Shown here: positions 41,944 through 50,958 of the stretch, piece by piece
Position numbering within the stretch: the first letter of the stretch is position 1
Layout: each line of letters starts with the position of its first letter
From: Actinomadura mexicana
Lineage (GTDB): Bacteria; Actinomycetota; Actinomycetes; Streptosporangiales; Streptosporangiaceae
Reading direction: 5' to 3'
Length of the DNA stretch: 64,000 bases
NCBI RefSeq assembly: GCF_900188105.1
Contig: NZ_FZNP01000006.1
Location: 1-64,000, forward strand
Notes under the pieces: model-generated
Databases searched by the model: none
The model's input: only the letters and a program-made list of their open reading frames with translations
What the model was told of the DNA's origin: nothing
Made by a program: the position numbers and the translations under genes

Positions 41944-44643
41944 TCAGCGGCTGTCGCTGCCGCCCGAGGCGTCCGCGGCCTCGATGGCCGCGCGGCCCGC
42001 CTCCAGCCGCGCCACGGGGATGCGGAACGGCGAGCAGGACACGTAGTCGAGGCCCACCTCGTGGCAGAAGTGCACCGAGTCGGGGTCGCCGCCGTGCTCG
42101 CCGCAGATGCCGAGCTTGAGGCCGGGGCGCGCCCGGCGGCCCTCCTCGGCGGCGATGCGCACGAGCCTGCCGACGCCCTCGCGGTCGAGGGTCTCGAACG
42201 GCGACACCCCGAAGATTCCGAGATCCAGGTAGCGGGAGAAGAACGCCGCCTCGACGTCGTCGCGGGAGAAGCCCCAGGTCGTCTGGGTGAGGTCGTTGGT
42301 GCCGAAGGAGAAGAACTCGGCGGCCTCGGCGATCTGCCCGGCCGTCAGCGCCGCCCGGGGCAGCTCGATCATCGTGCCGATCAGCGCCGGCACGTCCACC
42401 CCGCTCGACTCCCGGACCGCGGCGAGGATGCCGCGCGCCTCGTCCCGGACGGCCTCCAGCTCCTGGACCGCGCCGACCAGCGGGATCATGATCTCCGGGC
42501 GCGGGTCGCCGCCCGCCCTCCTGCGCGCCGCCGCGGCCTCGGCGATCGCGCGCACCTGCATGCCGAAAAGACCGGGAATCACCAAACCGAGCCGCACGCC
42601 GCGCAGGCCCAGCATAGGGTTCTGCTCGTGCAGTCGGTTGACTGCTTCGAGCAGTCTCCGGTCCTTGGCGTCCGCTTCGTCGCCCGCGAGCGCGACCCTG
42701 ACCGACAGCTCGGTGATGTCGGGGAGGAACTCGTGCAGCGGCGGGTCGATGAGCCGGATGGTGACGGGCAGCCCGTCCATCGCCTCGAAGATGCCCTCGA
42801 AGTCGCTCTTCTGGAGCGGCTCCAGGGCGTCCAGCGCGGCCTGCCGCCCGTCGTCGTCCTCGGCGAGGATGAGCTTCTCGACGAGCTGCCGCCGGTCGCC
42901 GAGGAACATGTGCTCGGTGCGGCACAGTCCGATCCCGGCGGCGCCGAACCGGCGGGCCCGGGCGGAGTCCTGCGGGTTGTCGGAGTTCGCGCGGACCTTC
43001 AGCGCGGCCCGCGCGTCGGCGTGCTCCATGACGCGGTGCACGGCCTTGACCAGGTCGCCACCCTCCTCGGTCGAGAGCTGCCCCTCGAAGTAGCGGACGA
43101 CGGGCGAGTCCTCGACGGGCACCTCGCCGAGGTAGACCTCGCCGGAGGACCCGTCGATCGAGATGACGTCGCCCTCCCTGACCGTGATCCCGCCGGGCGC
43201 GGTGAAGCTGCCGCCCTTGACGTCGACGTCGAGCTCTTCGGCGCCGCAGACGCACGTCCTGCCCATGCCGCGGGCGACGACCGCGGCGTGCGAGGTCTTG
43301 CCGCCGCGGGAGGTCAGGACGCCCCTGGCCGCGACCATGCCGGCGAGGTCGTCGGGGTTGGTCTCGCGGCGGACCAGGATCACCTGCTCGCCCCGCCCGG
43401 CCAGCTCCACGGCGCGCTCGGAGGTGAACACGGCCTTGCCGACGGCCGCGCCCGGCGAGGCGTTCATGCCCTTGGTGATCTTCCGGACGCCGTCCACCCG
43501 GTCGGTGAAGCGGGGGAACATGAGCTGGGCCAGCTGGTCGCCGGTGACGCGGCGGGCGGCCTCGTCCAGGTCGATGAGCCCCTGGTCGAGCAGCTGGCAG
43601 GCGATCCGGAACGCCGCGCCGGCGGTCCGCTTGCCGACCCGGGTCTGCAGCATCCAGAGCTTCCCGCGCTCGATCGTGAACTCGATGTCGCACATGTCGC
43701 GGTAGTGGTTCTCCAGCGTCTCCATGATTTCGAGAAGCCGGTCGTAGGACGCCTTGTCGATGCGCTCCAGCTCCGTCAGCGCGACGGTGTTGCGGATGCC
43801 GGCGACGACGTCCTCGCCCTGGGCGTTCTGCAGGTAGTCGCCGTAGACGCCCTGCTGCCCGGTCGCGGGGTCGCGGGTGAAGGCCACGCCCGTCCCCGAG
43901 TCCAGGCCCATGTTGCCGAAGACCATCGAGCAGATGTTGACGGCCGTGCCGAGGTCGACGGGGATGCGCTCCTGCCGCCGGTAGAGGATGGCGCGGGGCG
44001 CGTTCCAGGAGCTGAACACCGCCTCGACGGCCAGGTCCATCTGCTCGCGCGGGTCGGTCGGGAACTCGCGGCCCGCCTTCTCCCGTACGATGACCTTGAA
44101 CCGGTCGACGAGCTCCCTGAGGTCCCCGGCGGTCAGGTCCCCGTCGTCGTCGCTGCCCCGGGCCCGTTTGACGTCCTCGACGGCGTCCTCGAACAGGTCG
44201 CCGTCGATGTCCATGACGGTCCTGCCGAACATCTGGATCAACCGGCGGTAGGAGTCCCACGCGAACCGCTCGTCGCCCGCCTGCGTGGCGAGGCCGTGCA
44301 CGGACTCGTCGTTCAACCCGACGTTGAGGACGGTCTCCATCATGCCCGGCATGCTGAACTTGGCGCCGGACCGCACGCTGACCAGGAGAGGGTCGTCGCT
44401 CTGGCCGAGCTTCTTGCCCATCGTGGACTCCAGGTCGGCCAGGTGCCGGTTCACCTCGTCCGCCAGGCCGTCGGGCAGGCTCCCGTGCTCGAGGTAGTGC
44501 CGGCATGCCTCCGCGGTGATCGTGAACCCCGGCGGCACGGGCAGCCCGAGATTGGTCATCTCGGCCAGGTTGGCGCCCTTGCCCCCCAGGAGATCCTTGA
44601 GGTCCTTGTTTCCCTCAGTGAAGTCGTACACGAACTTCCGCAC
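41944..44643 (-). CDS. ppdK: pyruvate, phosphate dikinase
   Basis: An 899-residue enzyme interconverting pyruvate, ATP and phosphate with PEP, AMP and pyrophosphate. The N-terminal ATP-grasp domain begins FVYDFTEGNKDLKDLLGGKG; the phosphohistidine domain carries SRGGKTSHAAVVARGMGRTC; the C-terminal PEP/pyruvate barrel ends with GLKLGICGEHGGDPDSVHF, which includes the catalytic Cys. GTG 44643 follows aaggag by six bases. Length is typical. It is divergent from the trehalase-like gene and probably supplies PEP for gluconeogenesis. Confidence 0.95.
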   Translation of the reverse strand: MRKFVYDFTEGNKDLKDLLGGKGANLAEMTNLGLPVPPGFTITAEACRHYLEHGSLPDGLADEVNRHLADLESTMGKKLGQSDDPLLVSVRSGAKFSMPGMMETVLNVGLNDESVHGLATQAGDERFAWDSYRRLIQMFGRTVMDIDGDLFEDAVEDVKRARGSDDDGDLTAGDLRELVDRFKVIVREKAGREFPTDPREQMDLAVEAVFSSWNAPRAILYRRQERIPVDLGTAVNICSMVFGNMGLDSGTGVAFTRDPATGQQGVYGDYLQNAQGEDVVAGIRNTVALTELERIDKASYDRLLEIMETLENHYRDMCDIEFTIERGKLWMLQTRVGKRTAGAAFRIACQLLDQGLIDLDEAARRVTGDQLAQLMFPRFTDRVDGVRKITKGMNASPGAAVGKAVFTSERAVELAGRGEQVILVRRETNPDDLAGMVAARGVLTSRGGKTSHAAVVARGMGRTCVCGAEELDVDVKGGSFTAPGGITVREGDVISIDGSSGEVYLGEVPVEDSPVVRYFEGQLSTEEGGDLVKAVHRVMEHADARAALKVRANSDNPQDSARARRFGAAGIGLCRTEHMFLGDRRQLVEKLILAEDDDGRQAALDALEPLQKSDFEGIFEAMDGLPVTIRLIDPPLHEFLPDITELSVRVALAGDEADAKDRRLLEAVNRLHEQNPMLGLRGVRLGLVIPGLFGMQVRAIAEAAAARRRAGGDPRPEIMIPLVGAVQELEAVRDEARGILAAVRESSGVDVPALIGTMIELPRAALTAGQIAEAAEFFSFGTNDLTQTTWGFSRDDVEAAFFSRYLDLGIFGVSPFETLDREGVGRLVRIAAEEGRRARPGLKLGICGEHGGDPDSVHFCHEVGLDYVSCSPFRIPVARLEAGRAAIEAADASGGSDSR

Positions 44644-44973
44644 GGGGAGCTCCTTCTCGCTCCGGTTCCACCCAGTGGCAGTTCCGGATCCGCCTCCGCG
44701 GGGCGCGCGGCATCGCATCACCCCAGGCGGCGGCGGGTCCGCTGCCCTGTTTGCCGGGACTGTACCCGCGAACTCGGGACTTGCTCGGCGCCCGGTGCGC
44801 CGAGGGGAGTTATCCCAGCTCAGACTGCGGATAGTGGTCTATTCCAATAGGGAGACCAGCGACACACCGCAATAAACCGCACTCCCCGGGCGTCCCATCC
44901 CCGGGGAGGCGGCCCGTACCCAAGACATGCCCATCGCGCGGGAGAGGGAATGATGAATCAAGGAGGTGACGTT
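44644..44973. other. divergent intergenic region between ppdK and the GH15 gene
   Basis: About 330 bases with no supported gene. It holds an AT-richer pocket (44820-44880) likely to contain promoters and a hairpin ctccccggg (44882-44890) with cccggggag (44900-44908) in the leader of the plus-strand gene. Confidence 0.5.
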
Positions 44974-46860
44974 GTGAGGCCGAAGGTCGCCGGCGGCCGG
45001 GCGGGAGATCCGTTCGCCCCCATCGCCGATTTCGGGTTCCTGTCCGACTGCGAGACGACGGCCCTGGTGGCGCCCAGCGGCAACATCGAGTGGATGTGCC
45101 TGCCCAGGATGGACTCGCCCAGCGTTTTCGGCTCCATCCTGGACCGCGACGCCGGATACTTCCGGGTCGGCCCGGCGGGCGTGGAGGTGCCCGCCGCGCA
45201 GCGCTACATCCCGGGGACCATGGTGATGGAGACCACCTGGTGGGTGCACGGCGGCTGGCTCGTGGTGACGGACGCGCTGCTCATGGGCCCCTGGCACCAC
45301 GAGACGGAACGTTCCTACACGCACCGCAGGGCGCCCACCGACTACGACGCCGACCACGTCCTGCTGCGGATGGTCCGGTGCGTGAACGGGCAGGTGCAGG
45401 TCCGGCTCGACTGCATGCCCGTGTTCGACTACGGGCAGACGCCGGCGCGCTGGGAGCACACCGGCTCCGGGTACCACGAGGCCGCCGCCCGCGGAAACGG
45501 CGTCGGCCTGCGGCTCACCACCGACATGAACGTCGGGTTCGAGGGGTCGCTCGCCACGTCCCGGACGCTGCTGAAGCAGGGCGAGTCCCGGTTCGTGGCG
45601 CTGTCCTGGAGCGAGCACGCGGCGCCCTCGTCGTGGGAGGAGGCGCAGGACCGGCTCGTCTGGACCGTCCACCACTGGCAGCACTGGCTGGACCGGGGCC
45701 GCTTCCCCGACCACCCGTGGCGCAGCCACCTGCAGCGCAGCGCGCTGACCCTGAAGGGCCTGACGTTCGCCCCGTCGGGCGCGGTCGCGGCCGCGGCGAC
45801 GACGTCGCTGCCGGAGGCGCCGGGCGGCGACCGGAACTGGGACTACCGCTACACCTGGATCCGCGACTCCACGATGGCCCTCTGGGCGTTCTACACGCTC
45901 GGCTACGACTGGGAGGCCAACGACTTCTTCTACTTCATCACCGACGTCGCCGAGGCCGCCGAGGGCAAGCTGCAGATCATGTACGGGCTGGACGGGCGCG
46001 AGGAGCTGCCCGAGTCCACGCTCGACCACCTCACGGGCTACGACAACGCCCGCCCGGTGCGCATCGGCAACGAGGCGTACATGCAGGCGCAGCACGACGT
46101 GTGGGGCGCGATCATCGGCTCCATCTACCTGTTCGTGCGCAAGCGGGACCGGCTCGACGACCGGCTGTGGAAGATCGTCGTCAAGCAGGTCGAGGACGCC
46201 CTCGCCAACTGGCGGACGCCCGACTGCGGCATGTGGGAGGTGCGCGGCGAGCCGCAGCACTTCACCTCCTCCAAGGTGTTCTGCTGGGTCGCGGCCGACC
46301 GCGGGGCGCGGCTCGCCCGCATCCGCGGCGACCAGGAGCGGGCGCGCCGCTGGCAGGCCGCGGCGGACGAGATCCACGCCGACGTGCTCGCCAACGCGCT
46401 GGACGAGCGCGGCGTCTTCACCGCCCACTACGGCGCGACGGCCCTGGACGCCTCGGCGCTGCTGATCCCGCTGCTCGGCTTCCTGCCCGCCGACGACAAG
46501 CGCGTCCGGGAGACCGTCCTCGCCATCGCCGACGAGCTCTCGGAGGACGACCTCGTCCTGCGCTACCGGGCGGCGGAGACCGACGACGGGTTCGAGTCGG
46601 ACGAGGGCACCTTCACCATCTGCTCCTTCTGGCTGGTCAGCACCCTGGTGATGGTCGGCGAGCTGGAGCGGGCCCGCGCCCTGTGCGAGAAGCTGCTGTC
46701 CTACGCGAGCCCGCTGCAGCTGTACGCCGAGGAGATCGACCCCCACACCGGCCGGCACCTCGGCAACTTCCCCCAGGCGTTCACCCACCTGGCGCTGATC
46801 AACGCCGTCATGCAGGTGATCAGGGCGGAGAACCCCACGGACCAGCCGCCCCTCGCCTGA
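44974..46860 (+). CDS. GH15 family glycoside hydrolase (trehalase / glucoamylase-like)
   Basis: A 628-residue cytoplasmic enzyme. PIADFGFLSDCETTALVAPSG and EWMCLPRMDSPSVFGSIL start the N-terminal beta domain; the (alpha/alpha)6 barrel has DRNWDYRYTWIRDSTMALWA and DEGTFTICSFWLVSTLVMVG, which include candidate catalytic acids. Actinobacterial members of this size include the mycobacterial GH15 trehalase, so trehalose hydrolysis is likely; a glucoamylase activity cannot be excluded. GTG 44974 is chosen because aaggaggtga, a near-perfect anti-16S match, lies four bases upstream; ATG 44950 is an in-frame alternative. Confidence 0.88.
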   Translation: MRPKVAGGRAGDPFAPIADFGFLSDCETTALVAPSGNIEWMCLPRMDSPSVFGSILDRDAGYFRVGPAGVEVPAAQRYIPGTMVMETTWWVHGGWLVVTDALLMGPWHHETERSYTHRRAPTDYDADHVLLRMVRCVNGQVQVRLDCMPVFDYGQTPARWEHTGSGYHEAAARGNGVGLRLTTDMNVGFEGSLATSRTLLKQGESRFVALSWSEHAAPSSWEEAQDRLVWTVHHWQHWLDRGRFPDHPWRSHLQRSALTLKGLTFAPSGAVAAAATTSLPEAPGGDRNWDYRYTWIRDSTMALWAFYTLGYDWEANDFFYFITDVAEAAEGKLQIMYGLDGREELPESTLDHLTGYDNARPVRIGNEAYMQAQHDVWGAIIGSIYLFVRKRDRLDDRLWKIVVKQVEDALANWRTPDCGMWEVRGEPQHFTSSKVFCWVAADRGARLARIRGDQERARRWQAAADEIHADVLANALDERGVFTAHYGATALDASALLIPLLGFLPADDKRVRETVLAIADELSEDDLVLRYRAAETDDGFESDEGTFTICSFWLVSTLVMVGELERARALCEKLLSYASPLQLYAEEIDPHTGRHLGNFPQAFTHLALINAVMQVIRAENPTDQPPLA

Positions 46861-46868
46861 CCCCCGGA

Positions 46869-46897
46869 CCCGTGGCCGGACCTGCCCCGGCCACGGG
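46869..46897. terminator. hairpin terminator after the GH15 gene
   Basis: Perfect 11-bp stem cccgtggccgg (46869-46879) with ccggccacggg (46887-46897), eight bases past the stop codon. Confidence 0.7.
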
Positions 46898-46922
46898 ATT
46901 CCTTGATCGCATCCCGGCGACG

Positions 46923-46953
46923 CCCCCGACCCCCGACCCCCGACCCCCGACCC
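46923..46953. repeat. heptanucleotide tandem repeat
   Basis: Four perfect copies of cccccga plus a partial fifth in the gap between two convergent genes. Probably a slippage-generated simple repeat; it has no visible role. Confidence 0.8.
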
Positions 46954-47069
46954 AGCGATCCAGACGTCCACTGCCTGATCACGGGGAGGGATGGACGCCC
47001 AAGCGATCCTCCATGCCGGAGAAGCGACGCCCCTGCCGCCGCCGCTCGGTGCGCGACGGCGGCCGGGGG

Positions 47070-49340
47070 TCAGACGACTGCGCCTGAGTAGCCGGGGGTG
47101 CGGCGGGCGGGTCTGGATTTCTGCCTGTGCTGGGGTGGCGGTGTCTTGGTGCGGCGCTCCAGGACGACGGCCAGCGGCGTCGCGGTGAAGACGCTGGAGT
47201 AGGTGCCGACGACGATCCCGATGAGGAGCGCGATGGCGAAGTCCGTCAGGGAGTCGCCGCCGAGGACGGCCAGCGCCGCCAGGATGAACAGGGCGCCCAC
47301 GCCGGTGTTGATCGTCCGCGGGACGGTCTGCAGGGTGCCCCGGTTCGCGATGTCGGCGAAGCGGCCCCCGGGGTTCGCCGCCCACATCTCGCGGACGCGG
47401 TCGAACACCACGACCGAGTCGTTCACCGAGTAGCCGATGATCGTGAGCAGCGCGGCGAGGAAGACGCCGTCGATCGGCTTGCCCAGCCAGGCGAAGATCC
47501 CGGTGACGATCGCGATGTCGTGGAACATGGCGATCACCGAACCCGCCGCGAACGTCCAGCGGAACCGGATCGTCAGGTAGGCGAGCTGGGCCAGCAGGGC
47601 CACGCCGAGGGCGATGAGGGCCTTGGTCCGCAGCTCGTCGCCGAGGCTGGGGCCGATCAGCTCGTCGCGCTGCTTGGCGGCGCCGCCGCCCTCCTTCGCG
47701 AGGGCGTCCTCGATGCGCTTCTCCTCCGCGTTGCTCAGGTCGGCCGTCCGGACCGAGATGTCGTCCTCTCCCGAGGTCTGGACGACGGCGCGCGGGAACC
47801 CGGCATCGGCGACGGCGGCGCGGGCGGTGTCGATGTCGACGTGCCGGGAGGTGGAGTACTCGACCAGGCGGCCGCCGGTGAACTCCACGCCGAAGTTCAG
47901 GCCGCGGGCGAAGATCCCCGTGACGGCGAGGACGACGGCGAGCGCGGAGACGCCCAGCCACAGGCGGCTGCGCCCCATCAGGTCGGGGCCGCTCTCCTCC
48001 AGCCACCGCCGGATGCGGCCGGAGCCGCCGATGCCGCCCGCCCTGCCCTTGCTGAGCCGGGGCATGCGCGCGGCGGCCGCGTCGGTGAGGACCCGGCTCA
48101 GCAGCATCGCCGAGACGAGGGAGCCCAGCACGCCGATGATCAGCGTGACGCCGAAGCCCCGCACCGGCCCGGAGGCCAGGAAGAACAGCAGGCCGGCGGC
48201 CAGCACGGTGGTGGCGGCCGAGTCTGCGATCGCCGACCACGCCTTGCCGTATCCGACGGCCAGCGCCGTCCGCGCGCTGCGGCCCGGCGCCGCGGCGCGC
48301 TCCTCTCTCGCGCGTTCGAAGGCCAGCACGTTGGCGTCGATCGCCATGCCGATGGCCAGGACGAACCCGGCGAGCCCCGGCAGCGTCAGGGTGGCGCCGA
48401 TCGCGACGAGGGCGCCGTAGGAGATCAGCGCGTACCCGGCGAGCGCGACCGTGGCGAGCAGGCCCGCCAGCCGGTAGACGGCCACGATGAACAGACCGGT
48501 GAGGACGATGCCGATGACGGCGGCGCGGGCGCTGGCGTCGATCGCCTCGTCGCCGAGCGTCGGACCGACCACCCGCTGCTCGATGATCTTGACGGGGACG
48601 GGCAGCGAGCCGCCCTGGATGAGCGCCGCGAGGTCCTTGGCCTCGGTGGGGCTGAAGTCCCCGGTGATCTGGGTGGAGCCGCCGGTGATGCCGACGCCGC
48701 AGGCGACGCTCTCGGTGACCTGCGGCGAGGAGATCACCTTGCCGTCCAGCACGATGGCGACGCGGCGCTCGTCGCCGGCCGCGCAGGCGGCCTTGGCGGT
48801 CAGCCGCTCCCAGGTGTCGCCGCCGCCGCCCTTGAACCGGACGTCGACCGCCCAGCCGCCGAGGTTCTGCGGGTCGTAGGAGGCGCCCGCCGAGCCGATC
48901 CCGGCGCCGGTGAGCGCCGCGGGGCCGATCAGGATCTGCTGCCCGCTCTCGTCGGGGATCAGTTGCCGCCCCTGCGCCGGCGTGCCGCCGGCGGCCAGCA
49001 CCGGGTGGGCGGTGAGCTGCGCGGTCTTGCCGATGGCCGCGGCGGCGCGGGTCGGGTCCTGGACGTCCGGCAGCTCGACGATCAGCCGCCGGTCCCCGGA
49101 CCGGGTGATGGACGACTCGGCGACCCCGAGCGCGTCGACGCGCCGCTGCAGCACCTCGCGGGCGCGGTCGGTGGACTCCCGGTCGGCCTTCACGGCCGGG
49201 GAGTCCTGCGTCTGAAGGACGATCTGGGTGCCGCCGCGGAGGTCGAGGCCGAGGCGGGCGGGTTTGGACCAGGCGAAGTAGAACGATGTGGCGAGCACGG
49301 CGAACGCCAGTACCGCCCGCACCACGTTGGCGCGAGTCAA
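47070..49340 (-). CDS. secDF: SecDF fusion protein (protein-export accessory)
   Basis: A 756-residue membrane protein joining SecD and SecF. The SecD half begins RAVLAFAVLATSFYFAWSK and DLRGGTQIVLQTQ and has the RND-type motif AIGMAIDANVLAFERAREE; the SecF half has NFGVEFTGGRLVEYSTS and IIGYSVNDSVVVFDRVREMW. About 12 transmembrane helices. It uses the proton gradient to finish translocation after SecYEG. TTG 49340 follows ggagg by six bases. It is not beside yajC or ruvABC, where actinobacterial secD-secF usually sit, so this may be a second, fused copy. Confidence 0.92.
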   Translation of the reverse strand: MTRANVVRAVLAFAVLATSFYFAWSKPARLGLDLRGGTQIVLQTQDSPAVKADRESTDRAREVLQRRVDALGVAESSITRSGDRRLIVELPDVQDPTRAAAAIGKTAQLTAHPVLAAGGTPAQGRQLIPDESGQQILIGPAALTGAGIGSAGASYDPQNLGGWAVDVRFKGGGGDTWERLTAKAACAAGDERRVAIVLDGKVISSPQVTESVACGVGITGGSTQITGDFSPTEAKDLAALIQGGSLPVPVKIIEQRVVGPTLGDEAIDASARAAVIGIVLTGLFIVAVYRLAGLLATVALAGYALISYGALVAIGATLTLPGLAGFVLAIGMAIDANVLAFERAREERAAAPGRSARTALAVGYGKAWSAIADSAATTVLAAGLLFFLASGPVRGFGVTLIIGVLGSLVSAMLLSRVLTDAAAARMPRLSKGRAGGIGGSGRIRRWLEESGPDLMGRSRLWLGVSALAVVLAVTGIFARGLNFGVEFTGGRLVEYSTSRHVDIDTARAAVADAGFPRAVVQTSGEDDISVRTADLSNAEEKRIEDALAKEGGGAAKQRDELIGPSLGDELRTKALIALGVALLAQLAYLTIRFRWTFAAGSVIAMFHDIAIVTGIFAWLGKPIDGVFLAALLTIIGYSVNDSVVVFDRVREMWAANPGGRFADIANRGTLQTVPRTINTGVGALFILAALAVLGGDSLTDFAIALLIGIVVGTYSSVFTATPLAVVLERRTKTPPPQHRQKSRPARRTPGYSGAVV

Positions 49341-49403
49341 GGGAAACCTCCACGCGGGGGCTTCGGCGCGGCACGTCGGCGTGCGGCACCGGGGACAGAG
49401 AGC

Positions 49404-49847
49404 TCAGATCCCTGTGGAGGCGGGCGGGGCGCGCCCGCGCGGGGCGCCCCGCGGAGCGACGTCGGGCGCGACGTGCGCGGAGGCGGCCCGGACGTGGCGT
49501 CCGGACGGCGGCCGGACCTCGGCGCCGGACGCGGGGGGCGTCGCGTGCTCGGGCTGGGCGTACGGCGCCGCCGCGCCCGCCGCGTGGAGCGCGGTGGCCG
49601 CGATGGCGGTCTGCGTGCGTCCGGCGGTGCGCGTCTTGGTGGCGGCCCGGGTGCGGGCGGGCCCCTGGAGCGCCGCCCCGATCCGGACGCCGGAGATCGT
49701 GCCGGTGGCGGGCGCGCTGCCCTGCACGCCACCGCCGGCGGGCATGCCCGCGCCGACCGGTCCGGCGACGAAGCCGAGGAGGCCGAGCACGACGACGAGC
49801 AGCCGCGCGACGGGCCGCCGGAGGGCCGGATGGTGCGCGTCGCCCAT
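49404..49847 (-). CDS. small exported or membrane protein, unknown
   Basis: A 147-residue protein starting at ATG 49847, five bases after ggaggaggt. It has a basic N-terminus and one hydrophobic stretch (VARLLVVVLGLLGFVAGPVG), then a low-complexity Ala/Pro/Arg-rich tail with no cysteines or motifs. It precedes secDF by 63 bases on the same strand, so the two are probably cotranscribed. I recognise no family. Confidence 0.55.
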   Translation of the reverse strand: MGDAHHPALRRPVARLLVVVLGLLGFVAGPVGAGMPAGGGVQGSAPATGTISGVRIGAALQGPARTRAATKTRTAGRTQTAIAATALHAAGAAAPYAQPEHATPPASGAEVRPPSGRHVRAASAHVAPDVAPRGAPRGRAPPASTGI

Positions 49848-50151
49848 TCCGACCTCCTCCCCCGGGATCGCCCGCGGGTCGCTCGCCCCGCCCGTTCCCG
49901 CCAACCTAGCCCACGTTCGCGGGGCCGGCGCCGCCGTCCGGGCTCAGCAGGGGATTCCCGCGAATGCGTGCCCGTCAAGGCGGGCGTGCGTGACAAAGAC
50001 CTTGCCCGCCCCCGGCCGTACGGGCTTACCAGCGGACACCGGCGGGTGTCCCGATCCGGCCAGGCCGCAGTCGGCCGCCCGCCATTGCCCGCGCCCATTA
50101 TGCGAATTACTTTCGCGTATGCCCACCCCGAACCGGACAGAGGAGTCTCCG

Positions 50152-50829
50152 GTGGCACGAATCAGACAGACCGCGATCGTCGGGACCGCCGCACTGGCCG
50201 TCCTCGCCGCGGGGGTCGCCCCCGCGTACGCCGCGGGCACGACCATCCGCAAGGGCTCGGCCACGGCCGCCGCCTACTCCGGCAGAGTGCAGGCCTCACT
50301 GCTCGGCACCGCCACGGTCAGCAGCTCGCTCGGCAGCGGCTCCTGCAGCCAGTCGACGATGACCGGCTCCATCAACTCCGACGGCAGCGCGCTGAACGTC
50401 AGCGCCGCCACCTTCACCGGCGCCGGCGGCGGCGCCTGCAGCGGCAGCACCAGCGCGACGATCACCTCGCAGAACCTGCCGTGGACGGGCGGCAACGTCA
50501 CCTTCGACGCCGGCCACACCGGCGGCCGGGACGCCACCGTCACGATCGCCAACTTCAGGGTGAAGGCCGTGATCAACCTCCTCGGCGGCATCACCTGCGT
50601 GTTCGGCGGCAACCTCACCGCCAACGGCTACAACGGCAACAACGCCTCGCGGCCGGTCACCAGCAGCGGCGAAGCGCAGGTCGGCGTGCAGAACGCCACG
50701 GTCAGCAAGCAGTCGGGCAGCAGCTTCCTCTGCCCGTCCACCGCCGGCGTCACCGCCACGTACGCGCTGCGCGGCGAGACCGTCGCCGGATCCGGCACCT
50801 TCAACCAGTCCCTCTACGTCACCAGCTGA
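50152..50829 (+). CDS. secreted beta-rich protein of unknown function
   Basis: A 225-residue exported protein. GTG 50152 follows gaggag; the signal peptide (RQTAIVGTAALAVLAAGVAP) ends near AYAAG. The mature chain is Ser/Thr/Gly/Asn-rich, with four cysteines (GSCSQST, GACSGST, ITCVFGG, FLCPSTA) likely to form two disulfides and a strand-rich composition. Similar small secreted actinomycete proteins exist without assigned function. A bidirectional terminator follows. Confidence 0.75.
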   Translation: MARIRQTAIVGTAALAVLAAGVAPAYAAGTTIRKGSATAAAYSGRVQASLLGTATVSSSLGSGSCSQSTMTGSINSDGSALNVSAATFTGAGGGACSGSTSATITSQNLPWTGGNVTFDAGHTGGRDATVTIANFRVKAVINLLGGITCVFGGNLTANGYNGNNASRPVTSSGEAQVGVQNATVSKQSGSSFLCPSTAGVTATYALRGETVAGSGTFNQSLYVTS

Positions 50830-50893
50830 CCGGAGGCCGGCACGGAGCTCCCAAGGAGGCGCCAAGGCCTCCCACGACGTGCTCCCGGAAAGG

Positions 50894-50926
50894 GACGGGC
50901 CGCCCCCGATGCGGGGGCGGCCCGTC
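50894..50926. terminator. bidirectional hairpin terminator
   Basis: Perfect 15-bp stem gacgggccgcccccg (50894-50908) with 50912-50926 and a three-base loop, between the convergent secreted-protein and glyQS genes. Confidence 0.8.
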
Positions 50927-50958
50927 ACGCCGTCACCGGGGCGTCGCCCGGAGCCGGG

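Noticed and set aside
41434..44850. Plus-strand frame of over 1100 codons opposite ppdK
   Set aside because: Antisense shadow of ppdK; no family resemblance.
46923..46953. Heptanucleotide repeat as a phase-variation switch
   Set aside because: It is located between convergent genes downstream of both, so slippage would not change any frame or promoter.
44839..49389. Very long open frame on the minus strand opposite the GH15 gene and continuing over secDF
   Set aside because: It is the mirror of strongly biased GC codon usage in well-recognised genes; the translation is Gly/Arg/Val-rich with no motif and no ribosome site.
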